This document shows positions 1 through 6,998 of a DNA stretch of 35,320 nt, in pieces. Position 1 is the first letter of the stretch, and every line of letters begins with the position of its first letter. The DNA is from Verrucomicrobiota bacterium. Its GTDB lineage: Bacteria > Verrucomicrobiota > Verrucomicrobiia > Chthoniobacterales > UBA10450. Location of the stretch: contig QHPU01000125.1 of NCBI GenBank assembly GCA_003219175.1, forward strand, positions 1 through 35,320. The letters are read 5' to 3'. Both the position numbers and the translations under genes were made by a program. A model generated the notes under the pieces. That model was not told the origin of the DNA, made no database searches, and saw only the letters and a program-made list of their open reading frames with translations.

Positions 1-142
1 CGAGTGCCTCGTGTGCGGCGGGCGAGTCATCCTGCGCGGTCAACACCATGCTCCAATGCGTTGTCCTAAACGCCGCCGGACCGTGATCAGCTATCCCGGT
101 CAGCGAACTGACCTCACCATTAGGCGGCACGTTCACATTCAA
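1..142 (-). CDS. RNA polymerase ECF-type sigma factor, N-terminal fragment (runs off the left edge)
   Basis: The minus-strand frame is open from a stop at 145-143 to the window edge. It translates to a peptide containing FRTTHWSMVLTAQDD followed by SPAAHEAL. This matches the N-terminus of the sigma-70-like ECF factors common in Planctomycetes and Verrucomicrobia, which read 'TTRWSVVLAA..DSP.A..AL' just before region 2. Only about 47 codons are present, so regions 2 and 4 lie outside. No ATG occurs before the motif; the start is TTG at 142, GTG at 136 or GTG at 130, and no clear Shine-Dalgarno helps choose. It lies 155 bp downstream of rplL on the same strand, where rpoB would normally be. Family recognition is by motif memory only, and the product is partial. 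Confidence 0.68.
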   Translation of the reverse strand, partial: MNVNVPPNGEVSSLTGIADHGPAAFRTTHWSMVLTAQDDSPAAHEAL

Positions 143-296
143 TCAAAAAAGTCGCGCGAAAGACAAGCCCGCACCGTCAGACGAAACAGCCTCCTACCGT
201 CACGTCGCGGACCGAGACAGAACGCACGCGTGGCCGGCTTCTCCGGAACCTCGCTGCCGCGCTGTTCGCCTTTTACGAAGTGTGAGGTAAGCGCGA
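143..296. other. Gap between rplL and the sigma-factor fragment
   Basis: These 154 bp carry no rpoB start and no convincing coding sequence on either strand. The plus-strand frame crossing here (11-304) has no family resemblance and overlaps two better minus-strand genes. An AGGAGG-like sequence occurs on the minus strand near 190-195 but is not followed at proper spacing by a start of the sigma-factor frame. I see no hairpin with a T tract that would count as an rplL terminator. Confidence 0.5.
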
Positions 297-689
297 CTAT
301 TTGATCTCGACCTTCGCTCCAGCCGCTTCGATCTTCTTCTTGATTTCCTCGGCTTCGGCCTTGGTCACGCCTTCCTTGATCGTCTTCGGCGCGCCTTCGA
401 CAAGGGCCTTCGCTTCGGCCAGGCCAAGACCCGGCACCGCGCTGCGCACTTCCTTGATCACGCCGATCTTATTCGCGCCCATTTCTTTCAAGATCACCTC
501 GAAAGTCGTTTTCTCTTCCGCTGCCGGAGCTGCAGCACCACCGCCGCCACCGCCTGCCGGGGCTGCCGCCACCGCCACCGGAGCCGCTGCGCTCACGCCC
601 CATTTCTCTTCCAGCTGTTTCACCAGTCCAGCAATCTCGAGCACGCTCAGGCCGCTCAGTTGCTCTACGATTTTGTCTGTATCTGCCAT
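297..689 (-). CDS. rplL: 50S ribosomal protein L7/L12
   Basis: This is L7/L12, the dimeric stalk protein that recruits EF-Tu, EF-G and other GTPase factors to the ribosome. The 130-residue product has an N-terminal dimerisation and L10-binding helix region ([20 protein letters not shown]), a flexible Ala/Gly hinge at about residues 34-58 with a run of six glycines, and a conserved C-terminal domain ([21 protein letters not shown] onward, ending in KVEIK). The ATG at 689 was chosen because it gives the family N-terminus MADTDK and is preceded by a GAGGAA Shine-Dalgarno; a longer in-frame start at 797 adds an unrelated leader. It lies 199 bp downstream of rplJ on the same strand. Unusually, rpoB does not follow. 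Confidence 0.97.
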   Translation of the reverse strand: MADTDKIVEQLSGLSVLEIAGLVKQLEEKWGVSAAAPVAVAAAPAGGGGGGAAAPAAEEKTTFEVILKEMGANKIGVIKEVRSAVPGLGLAEAKALVEGAPKTIKEGVTKAEAEEIKKKIEAAGAKVEIK

Positions 690-888
690 TTTATTTTCCT
701 CAGTTCGCCGCTCACGGAAGCCTCCGCGAATTTCAGCCTGAAAGCTTTCAGGCCGGACGTTTGTTTCTTTTGTTAATCGCCTCGCATCACGCGCCACGAA
801 ATTCTTGTATTAGGAAGCCAGAGAAATCCGAGCTACCGACTCTTACTTCCTCTTCCTCTTGGTTTCTTGGATTCCAGATTCAAATCTT

Positions 889-1422
889 TTAAGCCGTCGG
901 AGCAGCGTTCCCACCCTCCTTTTGCGCTTTCGCGTTCAATAATCTCGCCAACGACGCGGCCGGCTCGTTCAATAACCGCACCAGCTTCGTAGCCGGCGAC
1001 AGCAGTAAGCCCAGCAATTGCGCCAGCAAAACTTCGCGGGACGGTAAATCCGCCAACGCCTCAATTTCTTTCGCTGACAAAACCGATTTGTCGACCACTC
1101 CGATCTTCATCGCCGCGATTTTGAATTCCGCCGCGAACGTTTTCAAAATCTTCGCCACCGGCGCGACATCCTTCTCGCCCACGACAATCGCGGTCTGACC
1201 GCTGAGTTTATCAGCAACATCGGGCAATCCAGATTCGCTCATCGCCCGTTTCAAAAAACTGTTTTTCACCACTCGCACCTCCGCGCCGGCGTGTGCGAGA
1301 CGGTTCCGCAGATCGCCAAAATGATCGACCTTCATCCGCTGGTAATCGGTCACCAGCACAAACGGCGACCGGTTCAGTTTCTCGGCAAGATCGGAAACGA
1401 TGCTGGCTTTTTCGGGTCTCAT
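889..1422 (-). CDS. rplJ: 50S ribosomal protein L10
   Basis: L10 anchors the L7/L12 stalk dimers to 23S rRNA and in many bacteria represses its own mRNA. The 177-residue product begins MRPEKASIVSDLAEKL and contains the typical VTDYQRMKV, LRNRLAHAGAEVRVVKN and LLGLLLSPATKLVRLLNEPAASLARLLNA segments; the last is the helix that binds L7/L12. The ATG at 1422 has no purine-rich Shine-Dalgarno. The bases upstream are a degenerate 8-bp tandem repeat. The spacing to rplA is 108 bp, which could hold an L10-type leader, but I could not identify the conserved kink-turn. rplA, rplJ and rplL probably form one transcription unit. Confidence 0.96.
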   Translation of the reverse strand: MRPEKASIVSDLAEKLNRSPFVLVTDYQRMKVDHFGDLRNRLAHAGAEVRVVKNSFLKRAMSESGLPDVADKLSGQTAIVVGEKDVAPVAKILKTFAAEFKIAAMKIGVVDKSVLSAKEIEALADLPSREVLLAQLLGLLLSPATKLVRLLNEPAASLARLLNAKAQKEGGNAAPTA

Positions 1423-1428
1423 TGGGCT

Positions 1429-1468
1429 CGTTAAATCGTTGAAGCGTTAAGCATTGAAGCGTCGAAGG
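1429..1468 (-). repeat. Degenerate 8-bp tandem repeat in the rplJ leader
   Basis: On the plus strand this reads as successive units CGTTAAAT, CGTTGAAG, CGTTAAGC, ATTGAAG and CGTCGAAG. On the rplJ sense strand it is CTTCGACG, CTTCAAT, GCTTAACG, CTTCAACG, ATTTAACG. The array ends 7 bases before the rplJ ATG, where a Shine-Dalgarno would be expected. Related arrays lie at 4562-4598 and 20068-20163. Confidence 0.8.
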
Positions 1469-1530
1469 CGCCAACGGCGGATGGTCTCCTCGCTCCATAT
1501 TCGTTCGGTGTTCGATGTTTCTTCATCTGA

Positions 1531-2232
1531 TTACACGCTCAAATAGGGTGATGGATCAATATGCACGCCGGGGGACATCGTTGCACTTAACGTCATTGCT
1601 TCAAGATAACGTCCTTTTGCTGTCGCCGGACGCGCCCGCACCACCGCTTCAATCACGGCGTTTCCATTTTCAACCAGCGCGGTCTCGGCAAACGAAAATT
1701 TTCCCACTGGCACCGCGACGTTGCCATTTTTATCGAGCTTGAATTCAATCCGACCGGCCTTCACTTCCTGCACCGCTTTGGCGGTATCCTCTGTCACAGT
1801 TCCAGTCTTCGGATTCGGCATCAGTCCGCGCGGACCCAACACTTTTCCGAGCTTGCGCACTTCCGCCATCGCCGCCGGAGTCGCCACAGTCACATCAAAA
1901 TCCTGAAAACCTTCCTGCACTTTTTGAATCAAGTCCTTGAATCCGACAAACTCCGCTCCCGCCCCTTTTGCATCGTCCGCTGCTTTGCCTTCGGCGAAGA
2001 CAAGCACCCGCACTTTTTTGCCGCTGCCGTGGGGAAGCGGACACGTCCCGCGGACCATCTGATCGGACTGTTTCGGATCCACTCCGAGCCGAAACGAAAC
2101 GGTTACGGTTTGATCGAACTTAGTCGGCTGAAATTTTTTCAGCGTCGCTACAGCGTCATTCAGGCTGTAAGCCTTTTTCCGGTCCACCTGCGCGGCGGAA
2201 GCGCGATATCTTTTTGAGCGGTTTTGTTGCAT
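1531..2232 (-). CDS. rplA: 50S ribosomal protein L1
   Basis: L1 forms the mobile L1 stalk of the 50S subunit, which guides E-site tRNA release, and in many bacteria is the translational repressor of the L11-L1 operon. The 233-residue product has family length. It shows the N-terminal signature SKRYRASAAQVDRKKAYSL, the central VLGPRGLMPNPKTGTVT motif at about residues 131-147, and the closing ATMSPGVHIDP. The ATG at 2232 gives the expected N-terminus, although no good Shine-Dalgarno is close by; an AGGAGA lies about 30 bases upstream. It is the first gene of the minus-strand rplA-rplJ-rplL unit. rplK, its usual upstream partner, is at 20992-21417 on the other strand. A promoter candidate lies at 2302-2329. 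Confidence 0.97.
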   Translation of the reverse strand: MQQNRSKRYRASAAQVDRKKAYSLNDAVATLKKFQPTKFDQTVTVSFRLGVDPKQSDQMVRGTCPLPHGSGKKVRVLVFAEGKAADDAKGAGAEFVGFKDLIQKVQEGFQDFDVTVATPAAMAEVRKLGKVLGPRGLMPNPKTGTVTEDTAKAVQEVKAGRIEFKLDKNGNVAVPVGKFSFAETALVENGNAVIEAVVRARPATAKGRYLEAMTLSATMSPGVHIDPSPYLSV

Positions 2233-2301
2233 GATTTTGTGCAGTCCAAACGAGCTGAAACACTCTCCTGCTAATATTCACCATTTCCGGCGAGGGCGAC
2301 C

Positions 2302-2329
2302 AAGCTAGCGGCTATCTCCCAATTGTCAA
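2302..2329 (-). promoter_or_regulatory. Candidate sigma-70 promoter for rplA-rplJ-rplL
   Basis: The minus strand carries a perfect -35 hexamer TTGACA (2329-2324), a 16-bp spacer and a -10 hexamer TAGCTT (2307-2302), followed by a GC-rich discriminator. The start site would fall about 65 bases upstream of the rplA ATG. The layout is nearly identical to the candidate promoter before tRNA-Thr/tuf at 18480-18507. Confidence 0.6.
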
Positions 2330-2416
2330 AAATCGCTTACCCTGTCGTGCCGAATCGCACAGACGATGAGGAATCTCATGATGTTCCTGTGATGTCCGAC
2401 CAAAGGGAGATTCCCC

Positions 2417-2438
2417 GGTCCGAGCCGGACTGGCGTTG
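2417..2438 (-). repeat. Short dispersed hairpin motif (copy 1)
   Basis: A 22-bp minus-strand sequence built around GTCCG-GCT-CGGAC, a 5-bp stem with a triloop. It matches 21457-21478 on the plus strand at 21 of 22 positions, and 17 bp of it (2417-2433) match 6920-6936 exactly in inverse orientation. It sits in the 295-bp gap between rplA and the amidohydrolase gene. Apart from the rplA promoter I see nothing else there. Confidence 0.7.
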
Positions 2439-2527
2439 TCTGCGGGCTCGGAATGGCAATCCCTCGACGCTGGACATTTGGTGTTGAAACAACCGGTTTC
2501 CGCCCCAAACCAAGTCGGGCGCCTACA

Positions 2528-3901
2528 TTAGAAATCCGCCTCCATCTCCTCCAACGCGTCCCGCGCCGCAGTTTTTGCGGGCGGCGGTGTCGCCGGTCCA
2601 TTCCGAACAATCTTTCCTTCCTTCATCACAAACGAAACACGTTCTGTTGCAGTGATGTCCTGCGTCGGATCGCCGGGCATGGCGATGACATCGGCCAGCT
2701 TTCCTTTCTCGAGCGTGCCGAGCTTCTGTGAAACGCCAAGCAGTTCGGCATCATTGACGGTCGCGCTCTTCAACGCATCGATGGGTGACATCCCCAAATC
2801 GGTCATCAATTTGAATTCCTTCGCGTTCTCTCCATGCGGAAAAACGGCGGCATCCGTGCCGAAGGAAATTTTCACTCCGATCTTGAGCGCGTTTCGAAAC
2901 ATGTCAGAACGCGTGTTGAACGCCGCCATAGCTTTTGCCTGCAAGGCTGGCGGATAGCTATCGAGTTTCCCCTTAATGTATTCTGCCGCCATCAATGTCG
3001 GCGTCAGGAACGTTCCCTTGTTTTTCATCAATGTCAGCGTTTCGGGTTTTAAAAACGAACCATGCTCAATCGAATCTGCACCGGCTTCGATCGCTTCGCG
3101 TCCTGCCTGATCGCCGTGGCAATGCACCGCCACTTTTTTCCGCAGCCGATGCGCTTCATCCACCAGCGCCGCCATCTCCGCGGGGGTAAACTGCGGCACG
3201 TCCACTTCATCCGTGAGCGAGAGCACACCACCTGAAACGGCCGCTTTGATCACGTCCGCCCCATTTTTCACGTCAAACCGAACCGCTTTCCGGACCGCAT
3301 CAGGGCCATCGGCAATACCGTCAGTGTAATCCGGTTCCGAGCCGAAAAGTCCATCGCGAAACCCGGCGCTGTCATCGAAATGGCCTCCGGTCGCCCCAAT
3401 TCCACACGTCGCCACAAACATGCGCGGGCCAACCACAATTCCTTTCGCGATCGCATCTCGCAGCGAGACATCAATGTAATCGTGGGATCGATAGGTACGC
3501 GCGCCGACGTCACGGACGGTGGTGAATCCGGCTTCGACCGTCCTGCGCGCCGCCGGAATCACGCTATAGGCCTTGGCGGAAGTCGATACCTGTAATTCTC
3601 GCAAACGTGTTGCCTGGTAATTACTGTAATCGCCCGTGAGATGGGTGTGCGCGTCCATAAACCCGGGCGACAAGGTCACGTCCCCGAGATCGATCACCTG
3701 CGCGCCTGGCGGAATGGCAACACTCCCACCCACATCACTGATTTTGTCCCCCTCCACCAAGACAACTCCATTCTGAGTCAGCGCCTTGGATTTCCCATCG
3801 AACAACCGCGCCGCTTTCAGCGCGATGATCTGATCGGCCGCCAGTACCGGCCGGATTAGGCAAGAGAAAGCAATCAGGAGAACGAGCCGTGTAAAATTCA
3901 T
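2528..3901 (-). CDS. Secreted metal-dependent amidohydrolase (imidazolonepropionase/prolidase-like)
   Basis: This is an amidohydrolase-superfamily enzyme of the COG1228 type, probably exported and hydrolysing an amide or imide bond; the substrate is unknown. The ATG at 3901 gives 457 residues starting with a clean signal peptide (MNFTRLVLLIAFSCLIRPVLA). Metal-site motifs appear in family order: HTH at 85-87 in FMDAHTHL, a candidate carboxylated lysine K219 in VIKAAVSGG, H260 and H262 in VAVHCHGD, H280 in SIEHGSF, and the catalytic Asp D350 in SFGTDAAVFPHG. The C-terminal LGTLEKGKLADVIAMPGDP strand is typical. A longer frame to 4045 lacks a signal peptide at its N-terminus and was rejected. 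The gene stands alone, upstream of rplA on the same strand. Confidence 0.88.
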   Translation of the reverse strand: MNFTRLVLLIAFSCLIRPVLAADQIIALKAARLFDGKSKALTQNGVVLVEGDKISDVGGSVAIPPGAQVIDLGDVTLSPGFMDAHTHLTGDYSNYQATRLRELQVSTSAKAYSVIPAARRTVEAGFTTVRDVGARTYRSHDYIDVSLRDAIAKGIVVGPRMFVATCGIGATGGHFDDSAGFRDGLFGSEPDYTDGIADGPDAVRKAVRFDVKNGADVIKAAVSGGVLSLTDEVDVPQFTPAEMAALVDEAHRLRKKVAVHCHGDQAGREAIEAGADSIEHGSFLKPETLTLMKNKGTFLTPTLMAAEYIKGKLDSYPPALQAKAMAAFNTRSDMFRNALKIGVKISFGTDAAVFPHGENAKEFKLMTDLGMSPIDALKSATVNDAELLGVSQKLGTLEKGKLADVIAMPGDPTQDITATERVSFVMKEGKIVRNGPATPPPAKTAARDALEEMEADF

Positions 3902-4023
3902 GCTCGCGATTATCAGATCGTCACCTGTTCGGCAAGCACTCGCGGAATTTACAACGTGATACCGGGAGATTTTTCCTTCTGGGTGGCGCGCTTCTCGTGT
4001 GGTAACTCTAGTTTGGCTCGGAT

Positions 4024-4108
4024 TTTCGGCGGCTGCCCGAAACAATCTTGAAAAGTTCGCGAACCCGGGACGGTTTCGTCAACACGCGGGACGCGTGTGC
4101 TGCCCGGG
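4024..4108. repeat. Palindromic element, partial relative of the 6891 and 14682 elements
   Basis: Two hairpins lie in tandem: TTTCGG/CCGAAA at 4024-4042, and ACACGCG-GGA-CGCGTGT at 4082-4098, followed by GCTGCCCGGGATGACA. Both modules resemble parts of the element at 14682-14807 (its TTTCGGCG-TCC-CGCCGAAA hairpin and its GGGTAGC...CTCGCG ends). It lies in the 241-bp divergent gap between the amidohydrolase and OsmC-like genes. Confidence 0.6.
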
Positions 4109-4142
4109 ATGACAAATCCGCTATCGCGTCACATAATTCCTC

Positions 4143-4553
4143 ATGGTCAACGTTTCCATTAAGTACACCGGCAACCTGCATTGCGACGCGACTCACGGCC
4201 CGTCACAATCGAAAATCGCGACCGACGCCCCAGCCGACAACAAAGGCAAAGGTGAAGCGTTTTCGCCCACCGACCTGATCGCGACCGCACTCGGCACCTG
4301 CATCAGCACCACCATGGGAATCAAGGCCGAGGAACTGGGAGTGGACCTTTGCGGGATGACCGTGTCGGTGCAGAAGGAAATGTCGAAAGACGCGCCGCGG
4401 CGGATCATCTCGCTCCCGCAAGAGGTTCACATTCCGTTGCCCCCGGACTCACCGCACCGCGCCGTCCTGGAACAAACCGCGCTCAATTGTCCGGTTCATA
4501 AAAGCCTTCCGCCCGAAATCAACCGGCCCACGAAATTCTTTTGGGAAGGTTAG
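4143..4553 (+). CDS. OsmC/Ohr-family peroxiredoxin-like protein
   Basis: Proteins of the OsmC/Ohr family reduce organic hydroperoxides in the cytoplasm using two redox cysteines. The 136-residue product has the family fold order: an N-terminal beta region (VNVSIKYTGNLHCDATHGPS), the helix with the peroxidatic cysteine C53 in LIATALGTCISTTMG, and the resolving cysteine C116 in LEQTALNCPVHKSL. The motif FSPTDLIATALG marks the OsmC branch rather than classical Ohr. The ATG at 4143 has no clear Shine-Dalgarno (CATAATTCCTC precedes it). The gene faces hldD, with only 52 bp between the two stops, filled mostly by an 8-bp repeat array. No regulator of the OhrR type is adjacent. Confidence 0.9.
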   Translation: MVNVSIKYTGNLHCDATHGPSQSKIATDAPADNKGKGEAFSPTDLIATALGTCISTTMGIKAEELGVDLCGMTVSVQKEMSKDAPRRIISLPQEVHIPLPPDSPHRAVLEQTALNCPVHKSLPPEINRPTKFFWEG

Positions 4554-4561
4554 CTTTGCAC

Positions 4562-4598
4562 CGTTGAAACGATAAAACGATAAAGCGCTAAAGCGACG
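4562..4598. repeat. Degenerate 8-bp tandem repeat between convergent osmC-like and hldD genes
   Basis: Plus-strand units are CGTTGAAA, CGATAAAA, CGATAAAG and CGCTAAAG, then CGACG. The unit length and the closing AAAGCGACG are shared with the array at 20068-20104 between tRNA-Trp and secE. Confidence 0.8.
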
Positions 4599-4605
4599 CA
4601 ATAGC

Positions 4606-5547
4606 CTAACTTCTGTGCAACCATTTCATGTAATCCGCCACCCCGGCCTCGAGAGGAAACTGGGGGTTGTAACCGAGCGCACCTTTCGCGTTGCTTAAAT
4701 CTGCTTGGGTGAAATTTTGATAATGCTTGTGCGGATTATCGAAATAATCCGGCTGAAAATTTGTCTGCAACACCCCATTCAAAATAAAGATCAGCTCGTT
4801 GAAGGACCGCGCCTCACCACTGCCAAGGTTGTAAATGCCGCTCGCCTTCGCATCGAGGGCGCGAATCGTTCCATCGATCACATCCTTCACATAAACAAAA
4901 TCGCGGCGCTGTTCTCCGTGTTTGAAGATCCGTGGACGCTGGCCGGCGCGCATCTGCTGTGACAAATGGTAAATCATGCTCGCGGGCATGCCCTTGTGGG
5001 CTTCGCGCGGGCCGTAAACATTGAAATAACGCAAGCCGACGATGACCCAGTCCGGATTTTCCCGCCCCAGCCGCGTTGCGATGTTGTCCATGATCGCCTT
5101 GGAAAAGGCGTAGATATTAGCCGGAGCAGCCACCGTGGATTCGGCGCTCGCTTCCCTAGTTGCGCCGTAAATTGAAGCCGACGATGCGAAAATCACACGG
5201 GTGCGATTCGGCCAAGCGAATTCCAGCAGGCGGCGGAAACTCTCCACATTATCGTGCGTTTGCTCAAACTGATCATGGTTGGTCGTGTCGGTAATCGATG
5301 CGAGATGAAAAATGGCATCGAATTTTTCGTCACCAAATTGTTCACGCCAGTTCAACCTGGCCAGATCAGCGGCAACAAAATCGCCACGGTAGCCTGCGAG
5401 GTTCTTGAAATCGCCCGAGCGAAAGTCGTCGATAACGGTCAATCGTGAATTCGGGAAGCGCTCCTGCAATTCCAGGACAAGATTCGAGCCGATAAAACCG
5501 GCGCCGCCGGTCACAACTAGGTTTAGATTTGCGTCAGCCGATGGCAC
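4606..5547 (-). CDS. hldD: ADP-L-glycero-D-manno-heptose-6-epimerase
   Basis: HldD epimerises ADP-D-glycero-D-manno-heptose to the L-glycero form, the last step in making the heptose donor for the lipopolysaccharide inner core. The 313-residue extended short-chain dehydrogenase has the NAD(P)-binding motif GGAGFIGSN at residues 14-22, a serine-rich strand (FASSASIYG), the catalytic pair Y146-x3-K150 in IYAFSK, and the HldD-specific segment YFNVYGPREAHKGMPASMIYHL at 174-195, followed by RDFVYVKDV. The start is GTG at 5547. No Shine-Dalgarno is evident. Its presence implies a heptose-containing lipopolysaccharide and therefore a gram-negative envelope. It is divergent from the methyltransferase gene. 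Confidence 0.92.
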   Translation of the reverse strand: MPSADANLNLVVTGGAGFIGSNLVLELQERFPNSRLTVIDDFRSGDFKNLAGYRGDFVAADLARLNWREQFGDEKFDAIFHLASITDTTNHDQFEQTHDNVESFRRLLEFAWPNRTRVIFASSASIYGATREASAESTVAAPANIYAFSKAIMDNIATRLGRENPDWVIVGLRYFNVYGPREAHKGMPASMIYHLSQQMRAGQRPRIFKHGEQRRDFVYVKDVIDGTIRALDAKASGIYNLGSGEARSFNELIFILNGVLQTNFQPDYFDNPHKHYQNFTQADLSNAKGALGYNPQFPLEAGVADYMKWLHRS

Positions 5548-5579
5548 AGAAGAGATGCACGCAGGAAACGCGCCTGACT

Positions 5580-5596
5580 AAATAAGTCTTGAGCGC
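5580..5596 (+). repeat. 17-bp direct repeat, left copy, upstream of the methyltransferase gene
   Basis: The sequence AAATAAGTCTTGAGCGC recurs exactly at 6343-6359, 763 bp away. Resemblance continues a little further downstream (GGAAGCGC here, AGAGGCGC in the other copy). The pair brackets the methyltransferase gene. Confidence 0.9.
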
Positions 5597-5629
5597 GGAA
5601 GCGCAAGCGACGAGTTCGAAGGAAAGTGC

Positions 5630-6355
5630 ATGAAATTCGAAACCCGGTTCACTCGAGACTTCATTAAGCGATCACTTCCGGCGGGTGTCCGGCGCGTGCT
5701 GGAGATCGGGTGTGGTTCGGGCGAACTGGCGGCGAGCCTGCTTCAGGATGGAGTCTCTCTCATCGCGATCGATAATGACGCCGATTCTGTCGCCGCTGCG
5801 CAGAGGTTGGGCGTTGACGCTCGAATCGCCGCCTGGCCCGATTTTGAGGACGGGCAATTCGACGCTGTCCTTTTCACTCGCTCACTTCACCACATGCACC
5901 CATTGGACAAAGCAGTGCAGCAAGCTGCCGATAATCTGGTCATCGGGGGACGACTCATCGTGGAAGACTTTGCTTACGAAACAGCCGACGAAAAAACGCT
6001 GCAGTGGTTTGCCGATGTGATCGACCGGCTCGACGGTGCAGGTCTTCTGGTCAAAGGAGACGATTTTCTGAGCGCTCTTCGCTCGAGGACCGAAATGGTA
6101 AAACTGTGGAGAGAAAATCACGAATCGGGCCTTCACTCGGCCGCGAATGTTTTCGCGGAAATTAGGAGAGTTTTCGGCGAGACGCAGTGCGAAGAAGCAC
6201 CTTATTATTTTCGTTACCTCTCCCAGGCGATTGTTCCGACTGCCGATCACGACAAAATTTTGCAGAATTTGGCGGAACAGGAAGCTGGACTCATTACCAG
6301 GGGCACGATTCTGGCGCTCGGCCGCCGTTTCGTAGCGGGACGAAATAAGTCTTGA
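5630..6355 (+). CDS. Class I SAM-dependent methyltransferase, substrate unknown
   Basis: This is a small-molecule type, UbiE/Methyltransf_11-like SAM-dependent methyltransferase of 241 residues. The SAM-binding motif I is VLEIGCGSGELAASL at residues 23-37, the acidic residue of motif II is in LIAIDND at 44-50, and a motif IV-like LFTRSLHHMHPL follows at about 81-92, then GGRLIVEDFAY. The ATG at 5630 follows the Shine-Dalgarno AAGGAAA. The C-terminal half (about 110-241) is not a region I recognise. The last codons (Asn-Lys-Ser-stop) lie inside the right copy of a 17-bp direct repeat whose left copy precedes the gene. It is followed by a cobalamin riboswitch, but no evidence links it to corrinoid chemistry. 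Confidence 0.87.
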   Translation: MKFETRFTRDFIKRSLPAGVRRVLEIGCGSGELAASLLQDGVSLIAIDNDADSVAAAQRLGVDARIAAWPDFEDGQFDAVLFTRSLHHMHPLDKAVQQAADNLVIGGRLIVEDFAYETADEKTLQWFADVIDRLDGAGLLVKGDDFLSALRSRTEMVKLWRENHESGLHSAANVFAEIRRVFGETQCEEAPYYFRYLSQAIVPTADHDKILQNLAEQEAGLITRGTILALGRRFVAGRNKS

Positions 6356-6359
6356 GCGC
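6343..6359 (+). repeat. 17-bp direct repeat, right copy, overlapping the methyltransferase stop
   Basis: Exact second copy of AAATAAGTCTTGAGCGC. Its TGA is the stop codon of the methyltransferase gene, so the end of the coding sequence is supplied by the repeat. Confidence 0.9.
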
Positions 6360-6384
6360 AGAGGCGCGGGCCGTTATTGCTGAA

Positions 6385-6545
6385 TTAGTTCTTTGCGAGT
6401 TTGATCAAGTGGATCGGCGCGAGAAATCCGGTGTGACACCGGAGCAGTTGCGCTGCTGTAACTGGATACGATTTCCCACGAGCCAATCGTTGTAGAGACG
6501 GGCATGTCACCCGCGACTCTTCCAGCGGTGAAGGCGGGAAAAAGG
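6385..6545 (+). promoter_or_regulatory. Cobalamin riboswitch (compact, class II-like)
   Basis: The RNA contains the conserved core in order: AAATCCGGTGTGACACCGG (a GGTG.gA..CCGG box at about 6424-6442), then GCAGTTGCGCTGCTGTAACTGG, which corresponds to the GcGC..CTGT core folded as CAGTT...AACTG, then GAGCCA at 6480-6485 in the place of the B12 box, followed by GAGACGGGCATGT. Only about 20 bases separate the CTGTAA core from GAGCCA, so the peripheral P7-P11 arm is very short; this suggests the class II/variant type rather than a large AdoCbl riboswitch. The downstream CCCGC...GCGGG pair (about 6510-6538) may form the closing or expression helix. It precedes a BtuB-like receptor gene, the classical target for repression by B12. 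End positions are approximate. Confidence 0.85.
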
Positions 6546-6552
6546 TGAGTTT

Positions 6553-6600
6553 TGTAGCGGCGGTCGCTGACCGCGGCCGGGGTCAACGACCCCGGCTACA
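6553..6600 (+). repeat. Double-hairpin palindromic element (TGTAGC...GCTACA ends)
   Basis: The ends TGTAGC and GCTACA are inverted repeats. They enclose two hairpins, GCGGTC-GCT-GACCGC and CCGGGGTC-AAC-GACCCCGG, both with triloops. Related single-hairpin copies are at 6657-6681 and 24665-24690. It lies in the leader between the cobalamin riboswitch and the receptor gene. Confidence 0.85.
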
Positions 6601-6656
6601 GAACACGAAAGCCAGGAGCCAGAATATTCGACCGATCCACCTCATTCGGCAGCGTT

Positions 6657-6681
6657 TGTAGCGGCGGTCGCTGACCGCCGG
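6657..6681 (+). repeat. Single-hairpin copy of the TGTAGCGGCGGTC element
   Basis: TGTAG is followed by CGGCGGTC-GCT-GACCGCCG, a perfect 8-bp stem with a triloop. It repeats the first module of the element about 105 bp upstream. Confidence 0.8.
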
Positions 6682-6890
6682 CCTTCTGCAGGCGCCGACC
6701 GAAAAAACTTCTTCGCAAAAAGAAGAATGAGAGCCGCGGCGAACCGTTTTGCTTCGTCTCTCGAAACCGGAGGATTGGAAGTGAAACAACAAGGTTCGCC
6801 TTTTTTCGTCGGGATCGCGCGAAAAGCGGTCGGAATATTCGATATTTCAAACAAGCCGCATTCTCTTGCGGCGCGGTGCAGAATTTTTTC

Positions 6891-6998
6891 GGGTGGCGCA
6901 CGCGTCTCGCGGGCAACCGCCAGTCCGGCTCGGACCGATCGCGTCTCGCGATCGCGGACTTTCCCGAAGACTGTTTTGGCGAGACGTGTGCGCCACCG
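6891..6998. repeat. Mosaic palindromic element A, copy 1, just upstream of the btuB-like start
   Basis: About 108 bp bounded by inverted ends (GGTGGCGCACGCGTCTCG at the left, CGAGACGTGTGCGCCACC at the right). Inside are a GTCCG-GCT-CGGAC hairpin and a GATCGCG-TCT-CGCGATC hairpin. Bases 6941-6965 match 14772-14796 exactly in inverse orientation (25 bp). The right end supplies the GGGAG that may serve as Shine-Dalgarno for the ATG at 7012. The whole 656-bp stretch 6356-7011 holds only the riboswitch and these repeats; a frame open from 6727 has no family resemblance in its first 95 codons. Confidence 0.85.

Noticed and set aside
11-304. 97-codon plus-strand ORF at the left edge
   Set aside because: It overlaps the end of rplL and the sigma-factor fragment on the other strand, and its Arg/Ser-rich translation resembles no family and looks like an antisense shadow.
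301-741. 146-codon plus-strand ORF opposite rplL
   Set aside because: It mirrors the Ala/Gly-rich L7/L12 gene on the other strand; the low-complexity translation is explained by that.
1423-1530. Classical L10 leader regulatory RNA before rplJ
   Set aside because: The spacing fits, but I could not find the conserved stem and kink-turn bases, and much of the leader is the 8-bp repeat array.
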